A DNA stretch of 64,000 bases from Massilia sp. Root351. Its GTDB lineage: Bacteria; Pseudomonadota; Gammaproteobacteria; Burkholderiales; Burkholderiaceae_D. Below are positions 42,160 to 50,451 of the stretch, piece after piece. The position numbers were made by a program, and so were the translations under genes. The stretch spans positions 248,001 through 312,000 of the forward strand of contig NZ_LMDJ01000034.1 of assembly GCF_001425045.1 (NCBI RefSeq), written 5' to 3'. The notes beneath the pieces were generated by a model that was not told the origin of the DNA, did no database searches, and saw nothing but the letters and a program-made list of their open reading frames with translations. Position 1 is the first letter of the stretch; each line of letters begins with the position of its first letter.

Positions 42160-42184
42160 ATTTTACTTCAAAGGAAGTAAAAGA

Positions 42185-42814
42185 TTACTTCTTGCCTTTG
42201 GCTGGCTTGGCATCGGCTGCTGGAGCAGCTGCTGCGGTCGCTTCAGCGGACACGTGGCCAGCTGGTACCGAAGCGGTGGCTACGGTCTGGTTTTTGCCGT
42301 GGGTAACAGCGGTCACGCCTTTTGGCAGAACCAGGTCCGACACGTGGATCGAGTGGCCCACGTCGATGTTGGCCAGGTCAACGTTCACGAATTCCGGCAG
42401 GTCGCCTGCAACGCAGGAAACGTCCAGCTCGGACAGCACGTGGCTGATCGATGCGCCGTGCAGTTTCACGGCTGGCGATACGTCGGCGTTGATGAAGTGC
42501 AGTGCCACTTTCTTGTGCAGCTTGGTGTTTGCGTCAACGCGCTGGAAGTCAGCGTGCAGTACCAGTTGCTTGTAAGCGTGCATCTGGAAGTCGCGCAGCA
42601 GAACTTGCTGGGTCTTGCCGTCGATTTCCAGGTCCAGGATGGACGAGTGGAACACTTCTTTTTTCAGCGCGTGGTACAGCGCGTTGTGGTCCAGGGAGAT
42701 GGTGATCGGGGCTTCAGCGCCGCCGTACACGATGCCTGGGGTTTGGCCGGAAATACGCAGGCGGCGGCTCGCACCCGTGCCCTGCAGTTCGCGTTTGAAT
42801 GCAACTACTTTCAT
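42185..42814 (-). CDS. rplY: 50S ribosomal protein L25 (Ctc/TL5 family, two-domain)
   Basis: 209 residues: an N-terminal 5S rRNA-binding L25 domain (MKVVAFKRELQGTGASRRLR..., about 1-95) and the C-terminal Ctc/TL5 beta domain (about 100-185), ending in an Ala/Lys tail (AAAAPAADAKPAKGKK). The start was chosen at MKVVAFKRE, with TTGGAG upstream; an in-frame ATG four codons earlier is less likely. In the lolB-ispE-tRNA-prs-rplY-pth order. Confidence 0.96.
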   Translation of the reverse strand: MKVVAFKRELQGTGASRRLRISGQTPGIVYGGAEAPITISLDHNALYHALKKEVFHSSILDLEIDGKTQQVLLRDFQMHAYKQLVLHADFQRVDANTKLHKKVALHFINADVSPAVKLHGASISHVLSELDVSCVAGDLPEFVNVDLANIDVGHSIHVSDLVLPKGVTAVTHGKNQTVATASVPAGHVSAEATAAAAPAADAKPAKGKK

Positions 42815-42882
42815 TTGAGACTCCAATAATAAACAAGGCTCGCGCCCTGTTGTGAAGAAGCGCCCCGCGACCAGGGCGCTCC

Positions 42883-42924
42883 GGAAAAACAGCGGCGCAA
42901 CCGGTCGAAAACCGGTCGCGCCGC
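42883..42924 (-). terminator. Intrinsic terminator or attenuator between prs and rplY
   Basis: On the minus strand a 14-bp near-perfect stem (GCGGCGCGACCGGT / ACCGGTTGCGCCGC) with a TTTCG loop is followed by TGTTTTTCC. A second inverted repeat (GCGCCCTG ... CAGGGCGC, 42842-42879) lies in the rplY leader just after it. Two structured elements in a row before a ribosomal protein gene suggest attenuation. Confidence 0.7.
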
Positions 42925-42972
42925 CGCTAAAAACTGTTGTTGTCTACCGAAACAAGCCGAACTGAGCCGAAC

Positions 42973-43923
42973 TTAGTCGATGAACAGGGAGATCACGGAA
43001 TCGCCCTTGATGATGCGTTTGAACGTCTCGGCCAGCAGCGGTGCGCAGGTCAGCTGGCGGATCTTGCCGCAGGCTTTGGCGGCGTCGGACAGCGGAATCG
43101 TGTCGGTCACCACCAGTTCGTCCAGCGACGAGCCGGAAATACGGTCGATCGCCGGGCCGGACAGCACGGCGTGGGTGCAATACGCCACCACTTTCTTGGC
43201 GCCGCGCTCTTTCAGCACTTCGGCAGCTTTCACCAGGGTGCCGGCGGTATCGACCATATCGTCCATGATGACGCAGTTGCGGCCTTCGACTTCACCGATG
43301 ATGTTCATCACTTCGGAAACGTTGGCTTTCGGACGGCGCTTGTCGATGATGGCCAGGTCGCAGCCCAGGCGCTTTGCCAGGGCGCGGGCGCGCACCACGC
43401 CGCCGACGTCGGGCGACACGACCAGCAGGTCTTCATTGTCCTTCTTCTGCAGGTCGCCCAGCAGGATAGGGGAAGCGTAGATGTTATCGACTGGAATATC
43501 GAAGAAACCCTGGATCTGGTCTGCGTGCAGATCCATGATCAGGACGCGCTCAACGCCGGCGCTTTCCAGCATGTTGGCCACTACCTTTGCCGAAATCGCA
43601 ACACGCGCCGAGCGGGGGCGGCGGTCCTGGCGGGCGTAGCCGAAATATGGGATGGCGGCAGTGATACGGCCTGCGGAGGCGCGTTTCAGCGCATCGACCA
43701 TCAGAATCAGTTCCATCAGGCTATCGTTGGTCGGTGCGCAGGTCGATTGCAGCACGAACACGTCTTTACCACGAACGTTTTCGTTGATTTCGACCATGAC
43801 TTCGCCGTCCGAGAATTTCGAGACGACTGCTTTGCCGAGAGGAATGCCGAGGTTTTTTGCGACTCCTTCAGCCAGCGCAGGATTAGCGTTGCCGGTAAAA
43901 ACCATCAGGTTTTCGTAAGCCAT
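42973..43923 (-). CDS. prs: Ribose-phosphate pyrophosphokinase
   Basis: 316 residues, exact family length. Makes PRPP from ribose-5-P and ATP. Motifs: VFVLQSTCAPTNDSLMEL, the ribose-phosphate/PP loops VLIMDLHADQIQGFFD, and the PRPP signature NCVIMDDMVDTAGTLVKAAE. Downstream of ispE and tRNA-Gln; same strand as rplY and pth. Confidence 0.98.
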   Translation of the reverse strand: MAYENLMVFTGNANPALAEGVAKNLGIPLGKAVVSKFSDGEVMVEINENVRGKDVFVLQSTCAPTNDSLMELILMVDALKRASAGRITAAIPYFGYARQDRRPRSARVAISAKVVANMLESAGVERVLIMDLHADQIQGFFDIPVDNIYASPILLGDLQKKDNEDLLVVSPDVGGVVRARALAKRLGCDLAIIDKRRPKANVSEVMNIIGEVEGRNCVIMDDMVDTAGTLVKAAEVLKERGAKKVVAYCTHAVLSGPAIDRISGSSLDELVVTDTIPLSDAAKACGKIRQLTCAPLLAETFKRIIKGDSVISLFID

Positions 43924-44066
43924 GGGGAGTCCCAGAGAAGTAAGCGTTGATATCTTGATTGATCGCCGGACAAACCGCTATCCGGCGCTGCGAGCTTCGG
44001 TGCCGTGGGCACCTGTATTTTATCTTGACTGGACGCTGATGCATCGACAGACTCAAGAAAAATGGG

Positions 44067-44143
44067 TGGCAGGGGAACAAGGATTCGAACCTTGGTATGC
44101 TGGAATCAAAATCCAGTGCCTTAACCAGCTTGGCGATTCCCCT
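44067..44143 (-). tRNA. tRNA-Gln (anticodon TTG)
   Basis: 77 bases including the encoded CCA end. Acceptor arms AGGGGAA/TTCCCCT, anticodon stem CTGGA/TCCAG with loop TTTTGAT (anticodon TTG), and T-arm CAAGGTTCGAATCCTTG all pair. Lies between ispE and prs, the standard betaproteobacterial place. Confidence 0.97.
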
Positions 44144-44178
44144 GCTGTAACTTGCTGCTTGTCGTTACGACGGCGATT

Positions 44179-44207
44179 ATTATACTACCGAACTAACGAA
44201 AAGCAAA
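44179..44207 (-). promoter_or_regulatory. Candidate promoter for tRNA-Gln
   Basis: On the minus strand TTTGCT, 17-base spacer, perfect TATAAT, about 35 bases before the mature tRNA 5' end. The -35 matches poorly (3 of 6). Confidence 0.45.
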
Positions 44208-44220
44208 ATCTTTTTTTCAC

Positions 44221-45096
44221 TCACAACATGTCGAAGATCGGATGCCGCTTCAGCGCTTTGGCCTTCCAGGCAGTCCAGACCCCCTGCGCTCTTTCGAGTA
44301 CCGCATCGGCCCGGCCTTCATCTGCAAAGGCACAAAACACACAAGCACCGGAACCAGTCATCCTGGCATCTCCGTAAGCTGCCAGCCATTCTATCGCCTT
44401 TGCTACCGGCGGGTAAATACTGGACGCTACTTGTTGCAAATCATTCCGGCCAAACTGCTTCCAATCGTTTCGATTTTCGTAGTGGCTGGAAAAGTCCGCT
44501 ATTATGATGGGCGGAGTGTTCCTTGTCAAATGCTCCGAGCAAAATATTTCCGCAGTGGGCACAGAAACGCCCGGCTCGATCACCACGTACCAGCAATCCG
44601 GCGCCGCCAGCGGCTGCAGCGCCTCGCCCACGCCTTCGGCAAAGGCGGTCTCGCCGAAGATGAAAAACGGGATGTCCGCACCCAGCGGCAAGCCCAGCGC
44701 CATCAGCTCTTGCTGGTCCAATCCCACGTTCCACAGCGTGTTCAATGCCATCAAGGTGGTGGCCGCGTCGGACGAACCGCCGCCCAGGCCGCCGCCCATG
44801 GGGAGCACCTTGTCCACCGTGATGTCGGCGCCGTGCAGCACGCCGCTGCGGCGCAGCGCCTCGGCTTGCAGCAGCGCGGCCGCGCGGATCACCAGGTCCT
44901 GCTGCTCCGGCACGCCGAGAATGTCGTTGCTGCGGCGCAGCTGGCCGTCGGTGCGCACGCGGATGTGCAGCAGGTCGCCCCGGCCGATCAGCTGGAAGGC
45001 GGTTTGCAGCATGTGGTAGCCGTCGGCGCGGCGGCCGGTCACGTGCAGGAACAGGTTCAGTTTGGCCGGGGCCGGGAGATTCTTCAGTTCGGTCAT
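44221..45096 (-). CDS. ispE: 4-diphosphocytidyl-2-C-methyl-D-erythritol kinase
   Basis: 291 residues, GHMP kinase of the MEP isoprenoid pathway. N-terminal PAPAKLNLFLHVTGRRADGYH, ATP-binding loop VLPMGGGLGGGSSDAAT (about 100-116), and C-terminal ARMTGSGACVF. The lolB stop and ispE start share an A (TAATG), so they are translationally coupled. Confidence 0.98.
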   Translation of the reverse strand: MTELKNLPAPAKLNLFLHVTGRRADGYHMLQTAFQLIGRGDLLHIRVRTDGQLRRSNDILGVPEQQDLVIRAAALLQAEALRRSGVLHGADITVDKVLPMGGGLGGGSSDAATTLMALNTLWNVGLDQQELMALGLPLGADIPFFIFGETAFAEGVGEALQPLAAPDCWYVVIEPGVSVPTAEIFCSEHLTRNTPPIIIADFSSHYENRNDWKQFGRNDLQQVASSIYPPVAKAIEWLAAYGDARMTGSGACVFCAFADEGRADAVLERAQGVWTAWKAKALKRHPIFDML

Positions 45097-45743
45097 TATG
45101 CTTGCGGTGAGTCGAGGACAATGCGGATGGACATCTCATCCAGCGTGCCGATGGCGCCGTGCTCGGCGTCGATGCGCTTGGGCTGCGGCGGCGCGCCGGG
45201 GGCGCCATCCTGCCACGACACATAGGTGATGCGCCAGCCGTCGGCGGTGGTCACGGTGTTGGCGGCCGGGCTGGCGACGAAGCGCTGGCCGCCGGCGGCG
45301 GTGGCATAGCCCTGCAGCCATTCGCGCAGGCCGGACACCGGCATGGTCCAGCCCAGCGCCTGCGCGCTCAGCGCGCCGATGTCGGCGGCGCGGCGCGGCG
45401 CCTTGCCGCTCTCGGTCAGCACCGCTTCCTGCGGCGTGACGCTGATGGTGGCCACGGTCTGGTTCAGCGGCGGCGCGGTGATGGTGACGTCGGTGCGCTG
45501 CGGGCTTTGCTCCCAGATAAAGCGCACATGGCTGGAGTCCTGCTTGCCGTCACGGCTGTAGGTGACCGACAGCTTGCCGGCCAGCTCCAGCGTGTCGCGG
45601 TAAGGTGCAACGGCAGCGCCGGAAGGCGGCGGCGCAGCGGGAGTGCCTGCCCCTCCCGCCCCGCCGCCCAGGCTGGCGCAGCCGGACAACAGCAGGCTCA
45701 GGCCGCCCGCGCAAAGCATGGAGGCTATCGGTGTGCGCATCAT
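45096..45743 (-). CDS. lolB: Outer-membrane lipoprotein insertion factor LolB
   Basis: 215 residues. Lipoprotein signal (MMRTPIASMLCAGGLSLLLSGC, lipobox LLSGC) followed by a Gly/Ala/Pro linker and a LolB lipid-binding barrel (LAGKLSVTYSRDGKQDSSHVRF...). Receives lipoproteins from LolA and puts them in the outer membrane. Ten bases after a TPR-protein gene and overlapping ispE. Confidence 0.94.
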   Translation of the reverse strand: MMRTPIASMLCAGGLSLLLSGCASLGGGAGGAGTPAAPPPSGAAVAPYRDTLELAGKLSVTYSRDGKQDSSHVRFIWEQSPQRTDVTITAPPLNQTVATISVTPQEAVLTESGKAPRRAADIGALSAQALGWTMPVSGLREWLQGYATAAGGQRFVASPAANTVTTADGWRITYVSWQDGAPGAPPQPKRIDAEHGAIGTLDEMSIRIVLDSPQA

Positions 45744-45753
45744 AAGCTCTCCA

Positions 45754-47553
45754 TCACAAACTCGTATTCAGGCGCGCCAGCGTGCTCTTCAGCGCGTCGT
45801 TCTGCGGATCCTTGGCGCGCGCCTCGCGCCACAGCTTCTGCGCGCCGCCCTGGTCGCCCTGCGCCCACAGCACTTCGCCCAGGTGCACGGCGATCTCGGG
45901 ATCGTTGCGCAGCGTGTAGGCCTGGCGCAGCAGCGCTTCGGCTTCCTTCAGGCGGCCCAGGCGGAACTGCACCCAGCCCATGCTGTCCATGATGAAGGGA
46001 TCGTTGGGCGCCATCTGCATGGCCTTCTCGACCAGCGTATAGGCTTCCTCCAGGCGCAGGTTGCGGTCGGCCAGCGAATAGCCCAGCGCGTTGTAGGCAT
46101 GGTGGTTGTCCGGGGCAATTTCCATCACCTTGCGCAAGCTGGTTTCCATCAATTCCATCTTGCCCAGCTTCTCGGCCGCCAGCGCAAAGTCGTACAGCAG
46201 GTCGGGGCTGTTCGGGTAGCGCAGCACGCCGTCTTCGAGCACCGCGTAGGCGTCGCCGCTGCGGCCGGCGTCGCGCAGCAGCTGGGCGTCGGTCTGCGCC
46301 ACCTGGGCCAGTTCGGCCGGGTCTTCGCTCTTGATCTCGGTCAGCTGCTTGCGCGCACCGGCCAGGTCGCCCATGCGCGCGGCCAGCTGGGCGCGCTTGA
46401 GCTTGACCGTCAGCAGCAAGCGCGGCTCGCCGCCGTCGATCTGCTCCAGCCACGACTGGGCGGCCGCGTAGTCGCCGCGCTCCTCGGCGATCTGCGACAG
46501 GATCAGCAGCGCCTTGGTGGGGTCGCGCTCGTCGCCGCCCTCCTTGTCCACCACTTCCACGAAGTGCTTGAAGTAGCCTTCGGCGGCGGCCGTGTCGTTG
46601 CCCTGCATCGACATGATGCCCAGCGCATACAGCGTGGCCGGATTGTCGGGCTGGCTTTTCAGCAGGAACTGGAACTGCTCGCGCGCCTTGTCGTACTGCT
46701 TCTGCTCGACCAGCATGCGCGCGTAGGCCGCGCGCACTTCGCGCGAATTCGGATACTTGGCGAGGAAGCCGTTGACCATCCTGGTCACCGCGTCCGCATC
46801 GGGCGTCACCTGCGCCATGGTCAGCAGCGCCAGTTCGGAATCGGGCTTGATGCGCATGGCTTGCTGCGCTTCCCTGGCGGCGCGTTCGGCGTCGTTGTTG
46901 GCGTAGGCGCCCTGGGCCAGGACCAGATGCGCCTCCAGCGTCTGGCCGTACGGTTTCAGCACGCGCTCCATCAGCGCGAAGGCGGCGGCCTTGTCCTTGG
47001 CGCGCAGCAGGAATTGCTGCATCTGGAACATGGCCAGGCCGCGCGAATTGGCAGGCGCGGCCTTCAGGCGTTGCGCGAACACCTGCTCGGCTTCGCTCAG
47101 GTCGTCGCCCAGCACGGAAAAACCGAGGAAATACTGGGCCGCCTCGTCGGACTCCGGCGCCAGCTCGCGCCACAGGCGGATGGCCGCCATGGCCTCGCCG
47201 CCCTGCTTGGCGGCCAGCGCCATTTCGGCCGAACGCTGGGCCAGGCGCGGGTCGCGCGTCTGCTGGGCCAGCACCATCATGGTCACGTAGGCGCTTTGCC
47301 ACTGGCCACGCTTGAAGTCCAGTTCGGCCTTGGTCAGCTTGTAGAACAGGTCGCTGGTCAGCTCGACGCTGGGCAAGGGCTCGGTGGCCTGCACGGCGGC
47401 GGCGGCGGCCACGGCCTGCATGGCCGGCGTGTCGCGGGTTTCCGGCCCGGCAGCGGGAACGGGCTGATCGGCCGTATCGGCTTGTTTTTGCGGCGCAACG
47501 GAGCAAGCGGAAAGCACTGCGGAGAGGGTTACAATGACGAGTGCGTTTTTCAA
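45754..47553 (-). CDS. TPR-repeat lipoprotein, tail-linked to lolB
   Basis: 599 residues with a lipoprotein signal (MKNALVIVTLSAVLSAC, lipobox LSAC) and about ten to twelve TPR-like helical repeats over residues 70-590 (for example DAYAVLEDGVLRYPNSPDLLY, APDNHHAYNALGYSLADRN, DPEIAVHLGEVLWAQGDQGG). Large TPR lipoproteins upstream of lolB are common in Burkholderiales. The likely role is as an outer-membrane or periplasmic scaffold; partners unknown. It is divergent from mutM. Confidence 0.9.
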   Translation of the reverse strand: MKNALVIVTLSAVLSACSVAPQKQADTADQPVPAAGPETRDTPAMQAVAAAAAVQATEPLPSVELTSDLFYKLTKAELDFKRGQWQSAYVTMMVLAQQTRDPRLAQRSAEMALAAKQGGEAMAAIRLWRELAPESDEAAQYFLGFSVLGDDLSEAEQVFAQRLKAAPANSRGLAMFQMQQFLLRAKDKAAAFALMERVLKPYGQTLEAHLVLAQGAYANNDAERAAREAQQAMRIKPDSELALLTMAQVTPDADAVTRMVNGFLAKYPNSREVRAAYARMLVEQKQYDKAREQFQFLLKSQPDNPATLYALGIMSMQGNDTAAAEGYFKHFVEVVDKEGGDERDPTKALLILSQIAEERGDYAAAQSWLEQIDGGEPRLLLTVKLKRAQLAARMGDLAGARKQLTEIKSEDPAELAQVAQTDAQLLRDAGRSGDAYAVLEDGVLRYPNSPDLLYDFALAAEKLGKMELMETSLRKVMEIAPDNHHAYNALGYSLADRNLRLEEAYTLVEKAMQMAPNDPFIMDSMGWVQFRLGRLKEAEALLRQAYTLRNDPEIAVHLGEVLWAQGDQGGAQKLWREARAKDPQNDALKSTLARLNTSL

Positions 47554-47660
47554 AGGATAGTCCTGACTGGTCGGAAACTAGCCTGATTTTACGCCAAGCC
47601 ACCGTCATCGTCCGTTTGCAGGTGTAACGAAAGTTATTTAAAGCTAATTTAAAGCGATCC

Positions 47661-48500
47661 ATGCCAGAATTACCAGAAGTTGAAGTCACCCGGCGCGGGG
47701 TGGCGCCCCATATCGAAGGCCGCACCGTGCGCGGCGTGGTGCTGCGGCGCAGCGGCCTGCGCTGGCCCTTCCCGGCCGGACTGGAGCAGGCGCTGGCCGG
47801 CCGCACGGTGACCGCCACCGGCCGGCGCGGCAAGTACCTGCTGCTCAAGTTCGAGCACGGCACGCTGATCATCCACCTCGGCATGTCGGGCCACCTGCGC
47901 GTGCTGCCGCCCGGCATCCCGCCGCAAAAACATGATCATTTTGACCTCGTGGTGGGCGCGCACGCCGGCGGCGGGCCGCAGATCCTGCGCATGACCGACC
48001 CGCGCCGTTTCGGCGCCGTGCTGTGGCACGCCAGCGCCGACGGCGCGCTGGAGGAACACCTGCTGCTGCGCGGCCTGGGCGTGGAGCCGCTGGAGGGCGC
48101 CTTCACCGGCGAGCTGCTGCACCGCATGACGCGCACGCGCGGCGCGGCCGTCAAACAGGTGCTGCTGGCAGGCGACATCGTGGTGGGCGTGGGCAATATC
48201 TACTGCTCGGAAAGCCTGTTCCGCGCCGGCATCAATCCGAAGACGCCGGCCCGCCGCATCAGCCTGGCGCGCTACCAGAAGCTGGCGCAGGCCATCCGCG
48301 ACGTGCTGGCCGAGGCCATCGTCCAGGGCGGCAGCACCTTGCGCGACTTTATCAGCGTCAATGGCCAGTCCGGCTACTTCCAGCAGAGCTATTTCGTCTA
48401 TGATCGTACCGGCATGCCCTGCCGCGTGTGCGGCACGCCGGTGCGCCAGGTCAAGCAGGGGCAGCGTTCGACCTTCTATTGTGTGCAGTGCCAGAAATAA
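47661..48500 (+). CDS. mutM: Formamidopyrimidine-DNA glycosylase
   Basis: 279 residues. Removes 8-oxoguanine and FapyG from DNA. The catalytic N-terminus PELPEVE, Lys58 in GRRGKYLL, the helix-two-turn-helix region, and the zinc finger with CRVCGTPVRQ...YCVQCQK (C-x2-C...C-x2-C) are all present. It begins a three-gene run on the plus strand: mutM, a dynamin-like gene and mutY, with gaps of only 9 and 13 bases. Confidence 0.98.
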   Translation: MPELPEVEVTRRGVAPHIEGRTVRGVVLRRSGLRWPFPAGLEQALAGRTVTATGRRGKYLLLKFEHGTLIIHLGMSGHLRVLPPGIPPQKHDHFDLVVGAHAGGGPQILRMTDPRRFGAVLWHASADGALEEHLLLRGLGVEPLEGAFTGELLHRMTRTRGAAVKQVLLAGDIVVGVGNIYCSESLFRAGINPKTPARRISLARYQKLAQAIRDVLAEAIVQGGSTLRDFISVNGQSGYFQQSYFVYDRTGMPCRVCGTPVRQVKQGQRSTFYCVQCQK

Positions 48501-48509
48501 GAGGGAAGC

Positions 48510-50438
48510 ATGGTCAGGGATCTTGAACAGTACAGTGCGTGGCGCCACGGCGTGGTGGTGGCGTTGCAGCAGTACCAGGCGTGGCTGCACGGCGCCGAAC
48601 TGGCCGACGCCGCCACCGAGCAGCGCGTGGCGCGCACCCTGGCGCGGCTGGCCGACGACAAGCTGTCGGTGGCCTTCGTGGCCGAATTCTCGCGCGGCAA
48701 ATCCGAACTGATCAACTCCATCTTTTTCGCCGACTACGGCCAGCGCATCCTGCCGTCCGCCGCCGGGCGCACCACCATGTGCCCCACCGAGCTGATGTAC
48801 GACCCGGCGTGGCCGGCCTGCATCCGCCTGCTGCCCATCGAAACGCGGGCCGAGAACCTGTCCACCAGCGACTACCGCGAACACGCCTCGGCCTGGACCA
48901 TGCTGCCGCTGGAGCTGGACTCGCCGGCCGCCATGCACGAGGTGTTCCGGCAGGTGAGCCTGACGCGCCACGTGAGCGTGGCGGAAGCCAAACGCTATGG
49001 CCTGTACGACGAGGACGACCCGGACATGCAGGTCACGCTGGACGACGACGGCATGGTCGAGATTTCGCTGTGGCGCCACGCCATCATCAACTTCCCGCAC
49101 CCCTTGCTCAAGCAGGGCCTGGTGATCCTGGACACGCCCGGGCTGAACGCCATCGGCACCGAGCCCGAGCTGACCCTGAACCTGATCCCGCACGCGCACG
49201 CGGTGCTGTTCATCCTGGCGGCCGACACCGGCGTGACCAAGAGCGACATCGAAGTGTGGCGCAAGCACATCGGCAACGGCGCGGGCCGGCTGGTGGTGCT
49301 GAACAAGATCGACAGCATGTGGGACGAGCTGCGCAGCGACGCCGAGGTCAACGCCGAGATCGCGCGCCAGCAGGAGCACGCGGCGCACATGCTGGCCCTG
49401 GAGCCGCGCCAGGTGTTCCCGGTGTCGGCGCAGAAGGCGCTGGTGGGCAAGATCAACAGCGACGCGGCGCTGCTGGAGAAAAGCCGCCTCGGCCTGCTGG
49501 AAAAAGCGCTGTTCAATGAGCTGATCCCGGCCAAGAAGGACATCGTGCGCAAGCAGCTGGCGCAAGAACTGGGCACGCTGAGCGGCGCGCAGCAGGCGCT
49601 GGTGGGCGCGCGCCTGCGCGGCATCATGGAGCAGCTGCACGAACTGAAAAGCCTGCGCGGCAAGAACCAGAGCGTGGTGGCGCACATGATGCGCCGCATC
49701 GACGTGGAGAAGAAAGAGTTCGACAGCAGCCTGTTCAAGCTGCAGGCCACGCGCGCCGTGTTCACGCGCCTGTCCACCGAGCTGTACACCAGCCTGGGCA
49801 TGGACATCCTGCGCGACCACGTGCTGGGCGTGCGCGCGGCCATGGACCGCAGCCGCTTTTCGACCGGCATGCGCGAGGCGGTGAAAATCTTCTTCGACAG
49901 TATCAAGCGCGACTTGCAGGCGTCCGAGCACAAGACCACCGAAATCCGCGACATGATGGAAGTGATGTACCGTAAATTCTCCAGCGAGCATGGCCTGACG
50001 CTGGCGCCGCCGATGCCGTTTTCGCTGGAGCGCTACCGCGACGAGATTGCCGACATCGAGGACATCTACGACGCCCAGTTCGGCACCGTGACCCTGCTGA
50101 TGACCAGCCGCGTGGTGCTGATGGAGCGCTTCTTCGACTCCATCGCCTCGGCCGTGAAGCGCTGCCTGAAGGCGGCCAACGCGGACGTGGAGGCGTGGCT
50201 GAAGGTGATCATGGCGCCGCTGGAGGCGCAGATCCGGCAGCACAAGGACCAGCTCAAGCACCGGCTGGCGTCGATCCAGCGCATCCACGACGCGACCGAC
50301 AGCCTGGAACAGAAGATCGAGGCCTTCGAGCGCAGCCAGGCCGAGCTGGAGCAGCTCAAGGCGCGGCTCACCGAACTGTCCGGCAATATCAGCATCGCCA
50401 TCAATGCGGAGTTCGTGGCGCTGGACGCCGCCGCATAA
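48510..50438 (+). CDS. Dynamin-like GTPase between mutM and mutY
   Basis: 642 residues. GTPase domain (about 50-330) with a variant P-loop AEFSRGKSEL (58-67; the first position is Ala rather than Gly), G3 LDTPGL (about 212) and G4 VLNKID (about 265), then a long helical middle/GED-like region with coiled coils (about 340-640; LEQKIEAFERSQAELEQLKARL near the end). No transmembrane segment. Bacterial dynamin-like proteins bend or fuse membranes or act in chromosome spacing (CrfC); the role here is unknown. It starts 9 bases after mutM and ends 13 bases before mutY, so the three form an operon. Confidence 0.9.
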   Translation: MVRDLEQYSAWRHGVVVALQQYQAWLHGAELADAATEQRVARTLARLADDKLSVAFVAEFSRGKSELINSIFFADYGQRILPSAAGRTTMCPTELMYDPAWPACIRLLPIETRAENLSTSDYREHASAWTMLPLELDSPAAMHEVFRQVSLTRHVSVAEAKRYGLYDEDDPDMQVTLDDDGMVEISLWRHAIINFPHPLLKQGLVILDTPGLNAIGTEPELTLNLIPHAHAVLFILAADTGVTKSDIEVWRKHIGNGAGRLVVLNKIDSMWDELRSDAEVNAEIARQQEHAAHMLALEPRQVFPVSAQKALVGKINSDAALLEKSRLGLLEKALFNELIPAKKDIVRKQLAQELGTLSGAQQALVGARLRGIMEQLHELKSLRGKNQSVVAHMMRRIDVEKKEFDSSLFKLQATRAVFTRLSTELYTSLGMDILRDHVLGVRAAMDRSRFSTGMREAVKIFFDSIKRDLQASEHKTTEIRDMMEVMYRKFSSEHGLTLAPPMPFSLERYRDEIADIEDIYDAQFGTVTLLMTSRVVLMERFFDSIASAVKRCLKAANADVEAWLKVIMAPLEAQIRQHKDQLKHRLASIQRIHDATDSLEQKIEAFERSQAELEQLKARLTELSGNISIAINAEFVALDAAA

Positions 50439-50451
50439 TCCAAGGAATTCC

